Origin: Prochlorococcus sp. AG-442-M23
GTDB taxonomy: Bacteria; Cyanobacteriota; Cyanobacteriia; PCC-6307; Cyanobiaceae
Direction of reading: 5' to 3'
DNA length: 64,000 nucleotides
Assembly (NCBI GenBank): GCA_003209655.1
Contig: QCPW01000001.1
Span: 434,001 to 498,000, forward strand
The position numbers were made by a program, and so were the translations under genes. The notes below the pieces were generated by a model. The model worked only from the letters and a program-made list of their open reading frames with translations, was not told where the DNA came from and did not search any database. Positions 44,746 to 54,708 of this stretch are shown one piece after another. How positions within the stretch are numbered: position 1 is the first letter of the stretch; each line of letters opens with the position of its first letter.

Positions 44746-45528
44746 ATGAAAATTTCAATCCTCTTAATAGAAGATGATCGTGATATGCGTGAATTGGTAG
44801 CGGGACATCTCGAGCACTCTGGCTTCGATGTTCAAAGAGCTGAAGATGGAATTAAAGGTCAAGCCTTGGCACTTCAGTATTCTCCAGATTTAATTCTTTT
44901 GGATTTGATGCTACCAAGTGTTGATGGCTTAACTTTATGTCAGAGACTAAGAAGGGATGAGAGGACTTCAAATATTCCAATTTTAATGATTACAGCTTTA
45001 GGTGGATTAAAAGATAAAGTGACTGGATTTAATTCTGGAGCTGATGACTACATAACAAAACCTTTTGATCTTGAAGAATTACATGTTCGTATAAAAGCAT
45101 TACTAAGAAGAACTAATAGAGCACAATTGAATTCAACTAATCAACAAGAAATTTTAAATTATGGTCCCTTAACTCTTGTTCCAGAAAGATTTGAGGCTAT
45201 TTGGTTTGAATCCCCTGTGAGGCTAACTCATTTAGAATTTGAACTACTTCATTGCCTACTACAAAGGCATGGACAAACTGTATCACCTGCTCTCATTCTA
45301 AAAGAAGTTTGGGGTTATGAGCCTGATGATGATATAGAGACAATTAGAGTTCACGTTAGACACTTAAGAACAAAATTAGAGCCCGATCCTCGCAAACCAA
45401 TATATATAAAAACCGTTTATGGAGCAGGATATTGTCTTGAATTGCCTTTGGGAGATCAAGTTGACGGAGCTAGCCAAGAATTTTCAGATTCCAGAAACTC
45501 AACTTTAATCAATACAGCATTTGAGTAA
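44746..45528 (+). CDS. rpaA: Response regulator RpaA (OmpR family)
   Basis: A 260-aa two-domain regulator. The receiver (about residues 3-118) has the acidic pocket EDD, the phosphate acceptor in LILLDLMLP (Asp near 53), and the conserved Thr and Lys (MITALGG, ITKPFD). The winged-helix DNA-binding domain is about 145-235, with [40 protein letters not shown] and [15 protein letters not shown]. These phrases closely match the cyanobacterial RpaA, the output regulator of the circadian clock phosphorylated by SasA. The C-terminal 25 residues are a polar tail. It is convergent with holB (2-bp gap). Confidence 0.88.
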   Translation: MKISILLIEDDRDMRELVAGHLEHSGFDVQRAEDGIKGQALALQYSPDLILLDLMLPSVDGLTLCQRLRRDERTSNIPILMITALGGLKDKVTGFNSGADDYITKPFDLEELHVRIKALLRRTNRAQLNSTNQQEILNYGPLTLVPERFEAIWFESPVRLTHLEFELLHCLLQRHGQTVSPALILKEVWGYEPDDDIETIRVHVRHLRTKLEPDPRKPIYIKTVYGAGYCLELPLGDQVDGASQEFSDSRNSTLINTAFE

Positions 45529-45530
45529 AT

Positions 45531-46490
45531 TTATAAATCTTCCATAGCTATCTTTAGTAAAGCTACTTCCCAAGCTAATCTTGGCTGAATAAAATTTTTG
45601 AGATTTAGTTTCAAATCTTCGAGTTTTATAATTATGTTTTTGTTCTTAGTTTTTTCCCAGTATTTTTTTTGTAAAAAATTAATTAAAAAAATCTGTTGAT
45701 CAAATTCCAATTCTTCAGATATCATTTGTGAAATTTTAAATATTTCTAAAGTATCATTTAGAGGAAAGTCTAAATAATCTTTGATTTCTTCGGGTAATTC
45801 TTTCCATATTTTTATATTATGCATTATTTTACCTGGAGAGCCATTTGCGAAATGAATCAAATCTTCTAAGTTTAATTCTTTATCAGTATTTTCTATGAAT
45901 GAATCTGAACTATTTTTTAAAAAAAACTTAATTTGTTTGTATGAAAAAGGTTTAAATCTTATAATTTGACATCTAGATATTATAGTATCTAAAAGAGAGT
46001 TTAATCTTGATGTTAATAGAACAAATATGCCGTTAGTAGGTTCCTCAAGTGTTTTTAATAGACAATTTGATGCGGCCTCATTTAAAAGGTCTGCATCAAC
46101 AATCAATACGATTTTTTTGTCTGATTCAATAGATTTTTGAGATAGAAAATTCTTTATATTTCTAATTTGCTCAATTCTTATTGTTTCTTTTTTATTTTTT
46201 GAATGCGCAGATTCCGAACGATTTATAAGACCGCCTTTAAAAATATACGTGGGCTCGATTAATAAAAAATCAGGATAATTGTTATCTTTAATTCGTTCTT
46301 CAATATTTAAATTAGGTGAATATTGATTGAAAATTTCTTTAATAAATTGAATAGCTGTTTGTTTTTTACCTATACCTTCAGGACCATAAAAAATATAACC
46401 ATTAGAAAATTTTTTTCTTTTGAGTATGCTTTCTAGATGTTCATTTACTTCTTTAGTGATTAAAAGGTTATCAGTTTTTAAGTAATTCAT
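45531..46490 (-). CDS. holB: DNA polymerase III delta' subunit
   Basis: A 319-aa clamp-loader AAA+ protein. The P-loop GPEGIGKKQTAIQFI is at about residues 35-49, followed by a NEAASNCLLKTLEEP sensor region and RLNSLLDTIISRCQIIRF, which is diagnostic of delta'. The C-terminal helical collar is poorly conserved, as usual. It is required for loading the sliding clamp at replication forks. It starts 7 bp after tmk ends on the same strand, so tmk-holB share a transcript. Confidence 0.9.
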   Translation of the reverse strand: MNYLKTDNLLITKEVNEHLESILKRKKFSNGYIFYGPEGIGKKQTAIQFIKEIFNQYSPNLNIEERIKDNNYPDFLLIEPTYIFKGGLINRSESAHSKNKKETIRIEQIRNIKNFLSQKSIESDKKIVLIVDADLLNEAASNCLLKTLEEPTNGIFVLLTSRLNSLLDTIISRCQIIRFKPFSYKQIKFFLKNSSDSFIENTDKELNLEDLIHFANGSPGKIMHNIKIWKELPEEIKDYLDFPLNDTLEIFKISQMISEELEFDQQIFLINFLQKKYWEKTKNKNIIIKLEDLKLNLKNFIQPRLAWEVALLKIAMEDL

Positions 46491-46497
46491 TTTTTAT

Positions 46498-47127
46498 TTA
46501 TGAAAATTCTTTTAACAATATTTCTTTAATCTCATTAGAAATAGTATTAATATTTTGCTTTGCAGATATTACTTTCCAATTTTTTTCTTTAGCAATTAGC
46601 TGAAAACCTGCATTGACTTTTTGCAAAAATTTTATACCTTCAGATTCAATACGATCAGGTACTAAATGTTTTCTACGTAAAACACTCTCATTAGCAGAAA
46701 TCTCTAGAAAAATAGTTAGGTCTGGTTTCTTTCCTTGACAAACAATTGATTCGATCTTTTTGATGGTTTCTATATTTATATTTCTTCCATATCCTTGATA
46801 TGCAAGTGTAGAGTCGGAAAATCTATCGCTAATTACCCAGTCTTCGTTTTCTAATGCTGGAGAAATTATTTTAGAAACATGTTCTGCTCTATCAGCTGAA
46901 TAAAGTAATAATTCAGCGAGTGGAGAAGGTTTATTATTGTTATTATTATCAAGTATTAAATTTCTAAGTTTTTTACCTAACAGGCTTCCTCCAGGTTCTC
47001 TAGTTTTTACTAATTTTGAATTTTTTTTCATAAGGCCACTTTTTGGTAGCCATTTTGAAATCTCTTCAATTTGGGTTGTCTTACCACAACCATCTATTCC
47101 TTCTATGACAATAAATTTACCTTCCAT
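46498..47127 (-). CDS. tmk: Thymidylate kinase
   Basis: A 209-aa kinase converting dTMP to dTDP. The P-loop [16 protein letters not shown] is at about residues 8-23, followed by [13 protein letters not shown] (dTMP-binding Arg), the DR motif [16 protein letters not shown], and the lid region [11 protein letters not shown]. Length and motifs are standard. It starts directly after the stop of the copper ATPase gene (adjacent bases), so it belongs to the ATPase-tmk-holB operon. Confidence 0.93.
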   Translation of the reverse strand: MEGKFIVIEGIDGCGKTTQIEEISKWLPKSGLMKKNSKLVKTREPGGSLLGKKLRNLILDNNNNNKPSPLAELLLYSADRAEHVSKIISPALENEDWVISDRFSDSTLAYQGYGRNINIETIKKIESIVCQGKKPDLTIFLEISANESVLRRKHLVPDRIESEGIKFLQKVNAGFQLIAKEKNWKVISAKQNINTISNEIKEILLKEFS

Positions 47128-49425
47128 TTAATCTAAAGATAAAGCATTTATTACAACTGTTATGGAACTTGTCGCCATCAATAATGCCGCTATTGATGGT
47201 GTTAAAAGAATGCCATATTTGGGAAATAGAACACCTGCAGCTATTGGTATTGCTATTAAGTTATAGCCAAAAGCCCAAAAGATATTTTGTTTAATTTTTC
47301 TAATTGTTCTTTTCGCAAGAGTAAATGCATAAGGTAACCCAGATAGCTGATCTCCCATTAATACAACATCTGCATTTGCTTTTGCAATCTGGGTACCTGA
47401 ACCAACGGCGATTCCTAAGTTGGAGGCAGCCAAAGCAGGAGCATCATTAATACCATCTCCAATCATGGCAACTTTATTGTTTTTCTTTAAATCTTGAATA
47501 ATTTGTAATTTCATTTCTGGAAGAAGATCCCATTTTAATTCATCTTCTTTACTACCTAATTGTTGAGCTAAATGTACTACAGACTCTCTTCTATCTCCAC
47601 TTAAAATATTAAGCTTGTAATTATCCTCCCTCAATTTTTGAACAGAACTTATGGAATCTTCTCTTAATAAATCTCCTAGTAAAATAAATCCAACTAATGA
47701 ACAATTTATACTGACTCCAATTACTGAATAGGATTTGTATTCTTCAGTTTCTAATTTTTTCTTAGATTCTCTATCAATAATTACTCCTTTGCTAGATAAC
47801 CATTCTATGCTTCCAATATCGATTACTCCATCAATCGACTCAAGATCTCCTGAAATTCCTCTACCAGATTCTGTATGTATTCTTTTGATTGGAAGTAAAT
47901 TAAGATTTTGTTTTTTCGCTTCTTTAACTAATGCACTAGCGATGGGATGTCTGCTTTGACTTTCTAGACTTGCAGATATCTTTAATAGACGTAAATTATC
48001 ATCACTATTTATATAGTCAATTATAAAAGGCTCTCCTTTTGTTAAAGTTCCTGTCTTATCAAAAATAATATGATTGATTTTGGATGCCATTTCTATTTTG
48101 TCTCCTCCTTTAAATAAAACCCCCTTTTTTGCAGCTTTCCCTGAAGCGACAGTTATGACGGTGGGAGTAGCAAGACCCAGTGCACAAGGACAGGCTATTA
48201 CTAAAACAGCAATTGAGAGTTGAATGGCTAAACTTAAAAAATTTTCAGCATTACTACCTAAAGAATTATGTAGTGAATGGTTTGATGAGGTTATTAATTC
48301 ATGATGATTATGTATCAATAAATCTGGCCAAATTAGTTTTGCGTATTTCCACCAAAAAAAGAAGCTTGAAGTTGCCATGAAAAGTACCAAGTATGTAAAT
48401 TTACCTGCAATTTGATCTGCAATTCTTTGAATGGGTGGTTTATTATTTTGGACTGATTCAATTAGACTTACTAATTTCGCGAGAGAGGTTTCATCTCCGA
48501 CTTTTGTAACTTTTAATCTTAATGTTGAATTTAAATTTAATGAGCCATTGAGTAAATGTTCTCCTGCTTTAACATTGATAGCTTTAGATTCACCCGTTAT
48601 GTGAGAAACATCTATGGATGAATTTCCCTCAATGACAATGCAGTCAGCAGGTATTCGATCCCCAGCTAATAATTGTATTTCATCTCCAGTTTTTAAAGAA
48701 TTAACTCTTACTGATTTAACTTTGTTTCCTTTTAAATAAATCCTTGCCATTTCTGGTTGTAGATCTAATAATTCGCCAATTGATGAACCAGTATGATACT
48801 TTGCTCTTTCTTCTAGAAAACGTCCAATTAGTATAAACCCTAGCAACATTACTGGTTCATTAAAGAAACAAGGAAAACCAGTGGATGGGAACATTAATGA
48901 TAAAAGACTTGTTAAGTAAGCACTGGTTACACCCAGAGCTACTAAAGAATCCATATCTGGTCGATTTTTTAAAAAGGATCTAAATCCTTTGATTAAAATT
49001 TCTCTTCCGGGAAATAATAAAGCTGTGGTGGAAAGTAAAGCATGAAAGAACAAATTACCCAATATTGGTAAGTTTAAATAACCTCCCTCTGCTAGATGCC
49101 CTAATCCTGAAAATAATAAAAGTATGATGGCGAAATTAAGTTTCTTCCATTCATTAATCCATTTCTTTTTTTTTTCTAATTGAACTTTATTTACTTTTTT
49201 CGAAAAATCATTTATGTATATCTTTGAAGGGAATCCGTTTTTTTGAAGGTTTTCTAAAACCTGATCCATATTTTGAAAAGTTTTATTAGTTTCAAAATAT
49301 GCACTTTCAGTGAGTAAGTTTACAGAGACCTTTTCAATGCCATCGAAATTTTTTAATATATTTTCCACCGTGCTAACACAACCTCCACATTTCATTCCAG
49401 ATATATTTATTTGAACGCTTTTCAT
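47128..49425 (-). CDS. Copper-type P1B ATPase (PacS/CtaA-like)
   Basis: A 765-aa heavy-metal pump. A single N-terminal HMA domain has GMKCGGC (CxxC near residues 13-16). The membrane part carries the CPCALGLATPT metal-site motif. Phosphorylation uses DKTGTLTKG, and the actuator has HITGESKAI, the SRHPIASAL helix and GDGINDAPALA. The CPC plus this hinge pattern indicates Cu(I). Cyanobacterial CtaA/PacS supply plastocyanin and cytochrome oxidase or export copper; which one this is cannot be told. It heads the operon with tmk and holB and is divergent from ycf3. Confidence 0.88.
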   Translation of the reverse strand: MKSVQINISGMKCGGCVSTVENILKNFDGIEKVSVNLLTESAYFETNKTFQNMDQVLENLQKNGFPSKIYINDFSKKVNKVQLEKKKKWINEWKKLNFAIILLLFSGLGHLAEGGYLNLPILGNLFFHALLSTTALLFPGREILIKGFRSFLKNRPDMDSLVALGVTSAYLTSLLSLMFPSTGFPCFFNEPVMLLGFILIGRFLEERAKYHTGSSIGELLDLQPEMARIYLKGNKVKSVRVNSLKTGDEIQLLAGDRIPADCIVIEGNSSIDVSHITGESKAINVKAGEHLLNGSLNLNSTLRLKVTKVGDETSLAKLVSLIESVQNNKPPIQRIADQIAGKFTYLVLFMATSSFFFWWKYAKLIWPDLLIHNHHELITSSNHSLHNSLGSNAENFLSLAIQLSIAVLVIACPCALGLATPTVITVASGKAAKKGVLFKGGDKIEMASKINHIIFDKTGTLTKGEPFIIDYINSDDNLRLLKISASLESQSRHPIASALVKEAKKQNLNLLPIKRIHTESGRGISGDLESIDGVIDIGSIEWLSSKGVIIDRESKKKLETEEYKSYSVIGVSINCSLVGFILLGDLLREDSISSVQKLREDNYKLNILSGDRRESVVHLAQQLGSKEDELKWDLLPEMKLQIIQDLKKNNKVAMIGDGINDAPALAASNLGIAVGSGTQIAKANADVVLMGDQLSGLPYAFTLAKRTIRKIKQNIFWAFGYNLIAIPIAAGVLFPKYGILLTPSIAALLMATSSITVVINALSLD

Positions 49426-49545
49426 ATTTTTTTTGAAATGAAAGAATATTAATGCTTAATTTTATTCATAATTATAATAATAAATGTTATAGAATTTTTA
49501 AATAGTTGATGTTTAATTGACTAATTTAATTTTATTAAAAAAAAA

Positions 49546-50067
49546 GTGCCAAGTAATCAGAACAGAGACAATTTTATTGATAAAGCTTTTACTGTAATAG
49601 CTGAATCTATTGTTAAGATCATGCCAATTGCTGAAAAAGAAAAAAAAGCTTATATATACTATCGAGACGGATTGGCTGCTCAAAATAATGGCGATTATTC
49701 AGAAGCTTTGGAATACTATAAAGAAAGTTTATTACTAGAAGAAAATAAAATTGATAGAGGAGAAACTTTAAAAAATATGGCAATAATTTATATGAGTAAT
49801 GGAGAGGAAGATCTTTCAATAGAAACTTATCAAAAAGCCTTAGTTGAAAATCCAAAACAACCATCCTGTCTTAAAAATATAGGTTTAATTTATGAAAAAA
49901 GGGGAAGATACGCTGAACAGAATGGTGATTTAGATCAAAGAGATATTTGGTTTGACAAAGCTGCAGAAGTTTGGTCTAAGGCAGTGAGGCTTTATCCAGG
50001 TGGATATCTAGATATTGAAAATTGGTTAAAAACTTCTGGTAGGAGCTCAATTGATATTTATCTTTGA
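49546..50067 (+). CDS. ycf3: Photosystem I assembly protein Ycf3
   Basis: A 173-aa TPR protein that assists assembly of photosystem I on the thylakoid membrane. The N-terminus [18 protein letters not shown] is distinctive for Ycf3. Three TPR units follow: [41 protein letters not shown], and [19 protein letters not shown] (about residues 36-140). Its end [21 protein letters not shown] is also family-specific. The start is a GTG at 49546, preceded by A/T-rich DNA. It is convergent with radA with a 7-bp gap. Confidence 0.94.
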   Translation: MPSNQNRDNFIDKAFTVIAESIVKIMPIAEKEKKAYIYYRDGLAAQNNGDYSEALEYYKESLLLEENKIDRGETLKNMAIIYMSNGEEDLSIETYQKALVENPKQPSCLKNIGLIYEKRGRYAEQNGDLDQRDIWFDKAAEVWSKAVRLYPGGYLDIENWLKTSGRSSIDIYL

Positions 50068-50074
50068 AATTTCG

Positions 50075-51433
50075 TTAAACTTTCTGTTCTAAAACATAAT
50101 TCATGGCTTCGTTTATGTCAGAAATTTCTTTGATATGAATTAGACTTTGAAAATTATCTTTAATTTCAAAAGTTGTTTTAGGTATCAAAATATTTTTAAA
50201 ACCTATCCTTATAGCCTCATCAATTTTTGCACGAAGATTATATGCCTGCCTTACCTGACCACTTAAACCTAATTCTCCAATATATGAACAATTTTTTAAA
50301 GGCGGAATATTTTTTAAGCTTGATAATATTGATATTGCAACACCTAAATCTGAAGATGGGTCATTTATTTCAAAGCCTCCTCCTGTGGCTATATAACAGT
50401 CATATTCTGATAATTTAATACCGACATGTTTTTCTATGACTGCTAATATCTGATGTAATCTATTGATGCTAATTCCAGTTGTTGTTCTTCTAGGGTTATT
50501 GTAGAAAGTTTTATTCACCAAAGCTTGAATATCTACAGCAAATGGTCTAGATCCTTCATTTGTTATTGTGGTTGTGACACCAGATATATGTTCTTTATTT
50601 GTGAAGATTGAACTAGGGTTGGAAACTTCTTCTAAACCATTTTCAAACATTTCGAAGATTCCAATTTCAAAAGTTGATCCAAACCTATTTTTTATACCTC
50701 TTAGTAATCTATGTGAGGCAATATTATCTCCCTCAAAATTAAGTACAACATCCACTAAATGTTCTAAAGTTTTTGGTCCTGCAAGAGCTCCTTCTTTAGT
50801 TACATGGCCGATTATCAATAACGCTACATTATTAGCTTTAGCGAGTTTCTGAAGTTCGGATGAACAAGTTCTTACTTGGGAGACAGATCCTGGAGAACTT
50901 TCCATTTCATCATTATAAATAGCTTGGATACTATCAATAATCGCAAAACTAGGTTTAATTTTTATAATCTCTTCGATAATTAAAGATAAGTTAGTTTCTG
51001 CATAAATTTTTAGATCGAGGCTGTTTTGATTTAATCGTTCCCATCTTATTTTTACTTGTTCCAAAGATTCTTCTGCAGTTATATACAAAACTTTTTCATT
51101 GAGGGATATTATTCCTGCAGATTGAAGCACTATTGTACTTTTACCAATCCCTGGTTCTCCCCCAAGTAAAACTATAGATCCTGGTACTATTCCACCACCG
51201 AGAACTCTATCAAATTCTCTAAAACCACTCGTAAATCTTGATATTGTATCTATTTCTATTTCATTAAAGAGCTTAGAATTTTTACTTTCGGTAATATTTG
51301 TTGTTTTAGCTCTTGGTTTTTTCTTTTCTTCAATGATTGTATTCCATTCATTACAATTTATGCATCTACCAAAGTATTGAGAAGTTTCAGATCCGCAATT
51401 TTGACAAATAAAAGTCGAAAATTTATTAGACAT
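50075..51433 (-). CDS. radA: DNA repair protein RadA (Sms)
   Basis: A 452-aa RecA-like branch-migration protein. The N-terminal zinc finger CQNCGSETSQYFGRCINC is at about residues 10-27. The ATPase has Walker A GGEPGIGKST and the RadA-specific KNRFGST. The C-terminal Lon-protease-like domain (about 280-450) contains ATGGGFEINDPSSDL. All parts are intact. It is involved in recombinational repair. It is divergent from rpaB with about 105 bp between. Confidence 0.93.
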   Translation of the reverse strand: MSNKFSTFICQNCGSETSQYFGRCINCNEWNTIIEEKKKPRAKTTNITESKNSKLFNEIEIDTISRFTSGFREFDRVLGGGIVPGSIVLLGGEPGIGKSTIVLQSAGIISLNEKVLYITAEESLEQVKIRWERLNQNSLDLKIYAETNLSLIIEEIIKIKPSFAIIDSIQAIYNDEMESSPGSVSQVRTCSSELQKLAKANNVALLIIGHVTKEGALAGPKTLEHLVDVVLNFEGDNIASHRLLRGIKNRFGSTFEIGIFEMFENGLEEVSNPSSIFTNKEHISGVTTTITNEGSRPFAVDIQALVNKTFYNNPRRTTTGISINRLHQILAVIEKHVGIKLSEYDCYIATGGGFEINDPSSDLGVAISILSSLKNIPPLKNCSYIGELGLSGQVRQAYNLRAKIDEAIRIGFKNILIPKTTFEIKDNFQSLIHIKEISDINEAMNYVLEQKV

Positions 51434-51539
51434 TTAATTTTAAATTAGATTGACGAACTAATATGTTTGGGATATTGCCCCTCTACAAGTTAGATTGGTT
51501 AAAAGATAAATTCTCTTACTGATTAGCTAATAGAAACAA

Positions 51540-52286
51540 ATGGCTGTATCTAGTCAAACAAAAGAAACAATTCTTGTCGCTGATGACGAGGCGAGTATTA
51601 GAAGAATTCTTGAAACTCGTCTCTCAATGATTGGTTACAAGGTTGTAACCGCTTGTGATGGTAAAGAAGCATTAAAATTGTTCAAAGACTACGATCCTGA
51701 TTTGGTGGTACTCGACGTTATGATGCCAAAATTAGATGGTTATGGTGTTTGTCAAGAATTAAGAAAAGATTCTGATGTCCCGATTGTCATGTTGACTGCG
51801 TTAGGAGATGTAGCAGATAGAATTACTGGATTAGAATTAGGCGCTGATGATTATGTCGTTAAACCATTTAGTCCAAAAGAATTAGAGGCTAGGATTAGGT
51901 GTGTACTAAGACGAATAGATAAGGAACAACTTCCTGGTATGCCTAATTCAGGTTTAATTTTGGTCACGGATATAAAAATTGATACAAATAGAAGACAAGT
52001 CTTTAAAAGTGATGAAAGAATCAGATTAACTGGAATGGAATTCAGTCTTTTAGAGCTTTTAGTCAGTCGATCAGGAGAGCCATTTAGTCGAGGAGAGATT
52101 TTAAAAGAAGTTTGGGGTTACACGCCTGAAAGACATGTAGATACAAGAGTAGTGGATGTTCATATATCTAGATTAAGATCAAAATTGGAAGCTGATCCTG
52201 CAAATCCTGAATTAATTCTCACAGCAAGAGGAACGGGATATCTTTTTCAGAGAATAGTTGATCTATCTCCATTTGATAATAAATAG
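51540..52286 (+). CDS. rpaB: Response regulator RpaB (OmpR family)
   Basis: A 248-aa regulator. The receiver shows the acidic pair VADDEASIRRILETRLS, LVVLDVMMP (phosphorylated Asp near residue 59), LTALG and VVKPFSP. The winged-helix domain has RLTGMEFSLLELLVSRSGEP, LKEVWGYTPERHVDTRVVDV and LILTARGTGYLFQRI, matching RpaB (ycf27) of cyanobacteria, which represses high-light genes at low light and is paired with histidine kinase Hik33/NblS. The plsX ATG follows the stop codon without a gap, so the pair is coupled. RpaA is only 6 kb upstream. Confidence 0.92.
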   Translation: MAVSSQTKETILVADDEASIRRILETRLSMIGYKVVTACDGKEALKLFKDYDPDLVVLDVMMPKLDGYGVCQELRKDSDVPIVMLTALGDVADRITGLELGADDYVVKPFSPKELEARIRCVLRRIDKEQLPGMPNSGLILVTDIKIDTNRRQVFKSDERIRLTGMEFSLLELLVSRSGEPFSRGEILKEVWGYTPERHVDTRVVDVHISRLRSKLEADPANPELILTARGTGYLFQRIVDLSPFDNK

Positions 52287-53633
52287 ATGGAAAAATATTC
52301 TTCTAATAAAAAGTCTAGAGCTATAAGAAGATTAGTTATTTGGTATAAAAGAAATTCTGCTGTAACTTCAATAGTTGATACTGCGGCTAATTCTGCCTCC
52401 ACAGCAAGTAATGTGGCGGGTAACGTAGCAGGAAATGTAGTCTCTAGTGCTGAATCAGTTGTTAATACTGCAACCAGCGTAGTTTCAAATGCTAGTTCAA
52501 TTGCAAAGAATACATTGCAGCCATTAGTTTTTGATCCTTTAAAAAGGTTGCAAAATAATGATAACTTGATAAACAAAAAAGAGGTATTAAATTCTGAGAG
52601 GATTTGGATCGCAGTTGATGGTATGGGTGGTGATTATGCACCTGTACCCATTTTGGAGGGTTGCCTTGATGCTATTAGTAGATTCCCAATAAATATAAAG
52701 TTTGTAGGAAAAATTGAAAAAGTTAGATTTGAAGCTGAAAAAGTTGGTTTATTAGATTTATTGGAGAAAGAAATTGATAACAATCGTCTTGAATTAATAG
52801 ATAGTGGAGACCCCATAGGAATGGATGAAGAGGCGACTTCAGTAAGAAAGAGAAGAGATGCAAGCATAAATATTGCTATGGATTTAGTTAAAACTAATAG
52901 GGCAAAAGCAGTTTACTCCGCAGGCAACTCAGGTGCTCTTATGGCATCTGCAATATTCAGGATCGGGCGACTAAAAGGTATCGAACGCCCTGCAATAGGA
53001 GCATTGTTTCCAACAAGAGATCAAACTCGACCTGTATTAGTTTTGGATGTTGGAGCAAATACTGATTGCAAGCCATCTTATCTGCATCAATTTGCTCTTC
53101 TTGGTAATATTTATGCCAAGGATGTTTTACAAATAAAAAAGCCACGAATTGGTTTATTAAATATTGGAGAAGAAGAATGTAAAGGTAATGATTTGTCTTT
53201 AAAAACATATGAATTACTTTCTAATGAAAAAAGTTTTAATTTTGGGGGTAATTGTGAAGGAAGAGATGTTTTGTCTGGAAATTTTGATGTAGTCGTATGC
53301 GACGGTTTTACAGGTAATATATTACTTAAATTTCTTGAGTCAGTTGGAGGAGTTTTATTGGATATATTAAAATCTGAACTGCCAAGAGGAAGAAGGGGTA
53401 AGGTTGGTTCTGCTTTTTTAAAAAGTAATTTACTAAGGATTAAAAAACGGTTGGATCATGCTGAACATGGAGGAGCATTATTGCTTGGTGTAAATGGTAT
53501 TTGCGTAATTGGACATGGTAGTAGCAAGTCTTTATCTGTTGTAAGTGCTCTGCGTTTGGCTCACTCCGCGGTAAATCATAATGTAATGGAAAATTTAAAT
53601 CAGCTTCAAAAGCTTCAAGTTTTAAATTCTTAA
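52287..53633 (+). CDS. plsX: Phosphate acyltransferase PlsX with N-terminal extension
   Basis: A 448-aa protein; the catalytic PlsX domain begins at about residue 106 (IWIAVDGMGGDYAP) and contains SAGNSGALMA, VLDVGANTDCKP, LNIGEEECKGN and VVCDGFTGNI. It transfers acyl groups from acyl-ACP to phosphate, giving acyl-phosphate for phospholipid synthesis. The first 105 residues are extra: a basic start, then an Ala/Ser/Val/Asn-rich stretch with heptads VVSSAES, VVNTATS and VVSNASS at residues 51-71. A TTG at codon 94 could be an alternative start. The ATG abuts the rpaB stop. FabH follows 53 bp later. Confidence 0.92.
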   Translation: MEKYSSNKKSRAIRRLVIWYKRNSAVTSIVDTAANSASTASNVAGNVAGNVVSSAESVVNTATSVVSNASSIAKNTLQPLVFDPLKRLQNNDNLINKKEVLNSERIWIAVDGMGGDYAPVPILEGCLDAISRFPINIKFVGKIEKVRFEAEKVGLLDLLEKEIDNNRLELIDSGDPIGMDEEATSVRKRRDASINIAMDLVKTNRAKAVYSAGNSGALMASAIFRIGRLKGIERPAIGALFPTRDQTRPVLVLDVGANTDCKPSYLHQFALLGNIYAKDVLQIKKPRIGLLNIGEEECKGNDLSLKTYELLSNEKSFNFGGNCEGRDVLSGNFDVVVCDGFTGNILLKFLESVGGVLLDILKSELPRGRRGKVGSAFLKSNLLRIKKRLDHAEHGGALLLGVNGICVIGHGSSKSLSVVSALRLAHSAVNHNVMENLNQLQKLQVLNS

Positions 53634-53686
53634 AACATATTTTGTCAGATTTATGTTTGACTTATATAAGTAATTAGACAACTCTT

Positions 53687-54694
53687 TTGGAAGAAATAAA
53701 TTTAAATCAAATCGGAGTCTCATTTAAGGGCAGTGGAAGTTATGTGCCAAATCAAATTCTTACTAATCAGGATATAAGTAAGAAAGTAGATACTAGTGAT
53801 GAATGGATAAAATCGAGAACAGGTATATCTCAGAGAAGGATATCTGGGTTAGATGAAGATGTAAGTCAAATGGGTTATGAAGCGGCATTAGCAGCAATTA
53901 AGATGACTAAATGGGATTTAGATACAATTGATTTAATAATTTTAGCCACTTCAACCCCAAATGATTTATTTGGTTGTGCGCCTAATATTCAAGAAAAATT
54001 GGGTGCAAATAATGCTGTAGCTTTTGATTTGACAGCTGCATGCAGCGGTTTTTTATTTGCGGTAATAACAGCTTCTCAATTTTTAAAAACAGGAAGCTAT
54101 AAAAGAGCTTTAGTTATTGGCTCTGATCAACTATCAAGCTATGTAGATTGGAATGACAGAAAAAGTTGTATCTTATTTGGAGATGGAGCAGGGGCTATAG
54201 CAATGGAAGCAACAAATGAGTTTGATAATTTAATTGGATTTGACATGAAAACTGATGGGCAAAGAGGTTGTTTTTTAAATCTTTCATCTCAAAATAATCA
54301 AGAGGTAATTGTTGATAATATTAATTATTCAAATGGTGGTTTTTCTTCAATTACAATGAATGGTCAGGAGGTATATAAATTTGCAGTTAGAGAAGTGCCG
54401 TTAATTATTGAAAATTTATTTAAAAAAACTAACTATACTTCAGAGAAAATTGATTGGTTGTTGTTACATCAAGCTAATCAAAGAATATTAGATTCTGTCG
54501 GAGATAAACTAAATGTCTCGAAAGGAAAAATTCTAAGTAATTTGAGTGACTATGGAAATACCTCAGCTGCAACAATTCCCTTAATACTTGATGAGGCTGT
54601 AAGAAATAAGAAAATTAAACAAAATGATATTATTGCAACTAGTGGCTTTGGCGCTGGGTTAAGTTGGGGTGCAGCCCTTATTCGCTGGGGTTAA
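53687..54694 (+). CDS. fabH: 3-oxoacyl-ACP synthase III
   Basis: A 335-aa condensing enzyme that starts fatty-acid synthesis from acetyl-CoA and malonyl-ACP. The catalytic Cys lies in TAACSGFLFA, the His in LLHQANQRILD, and the Asn in YGNTSAATIP; SRTGISQRRI also fits. The start is a TTG at 53687, chosen because the next residues (EEINLNQIGVSFKGSGSYVP) include the family first strand and no ATG lies before it. It belongs to the plsX-fabH-fabD-plsC run. Confidence 0.94.
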   Translation: MEEINLNQIGVSFKGSGSYVPNQILTNQDISKKVDTSDEWIKSRTGISQRRISGLDEDVSQMGYEAALAAIKMTKWDLDTIDLIILATSTPNDLFGCAPNIQEKLGANNAVAFDLTAACSGFLFAVITASQFLKTGSYKRALVIGSDQLSSYVDWNDRKSCILFGDGAGAIAMEATNEFDNLIGFDMKTDGQRGCFLNLSSQNNQEVIVDNINYSNGGFSSITMNGQEVYKFAVREVPLIIENLFKKTNYTSEKIDWLLLHQANQRILDSVGDKLNVSKGKILSNLSDYGNTSAATIPLILDEAVRNKKIKQNDIIATSGFGAGLSWGAALIRWG

Positions 54695-54708
54695 AAAAAA
54701 ACTTTATT

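Noticed and set aside
50568-50852. 94-codon plus-strand ORF opposite radA
   Set aside because: Shadow of the conserved radA frame.
52247-52576. 109-codon minus-strand ORF over the PlsX N-terminal extension
   Set aside because: Its Ala/Thr/Leu repeats are the reverse reading of the Ala/Ser/Val-coding repeats of PlsX; no start context and no family. I keep the plus frame because it runs continuously into plsX.
54664-54708. Upstream extension of fabD
   Set aside because: The extra residues overlap the end of fabH and lack family resemblance; the FPGQGSQ start is next to the ATG at 54709.
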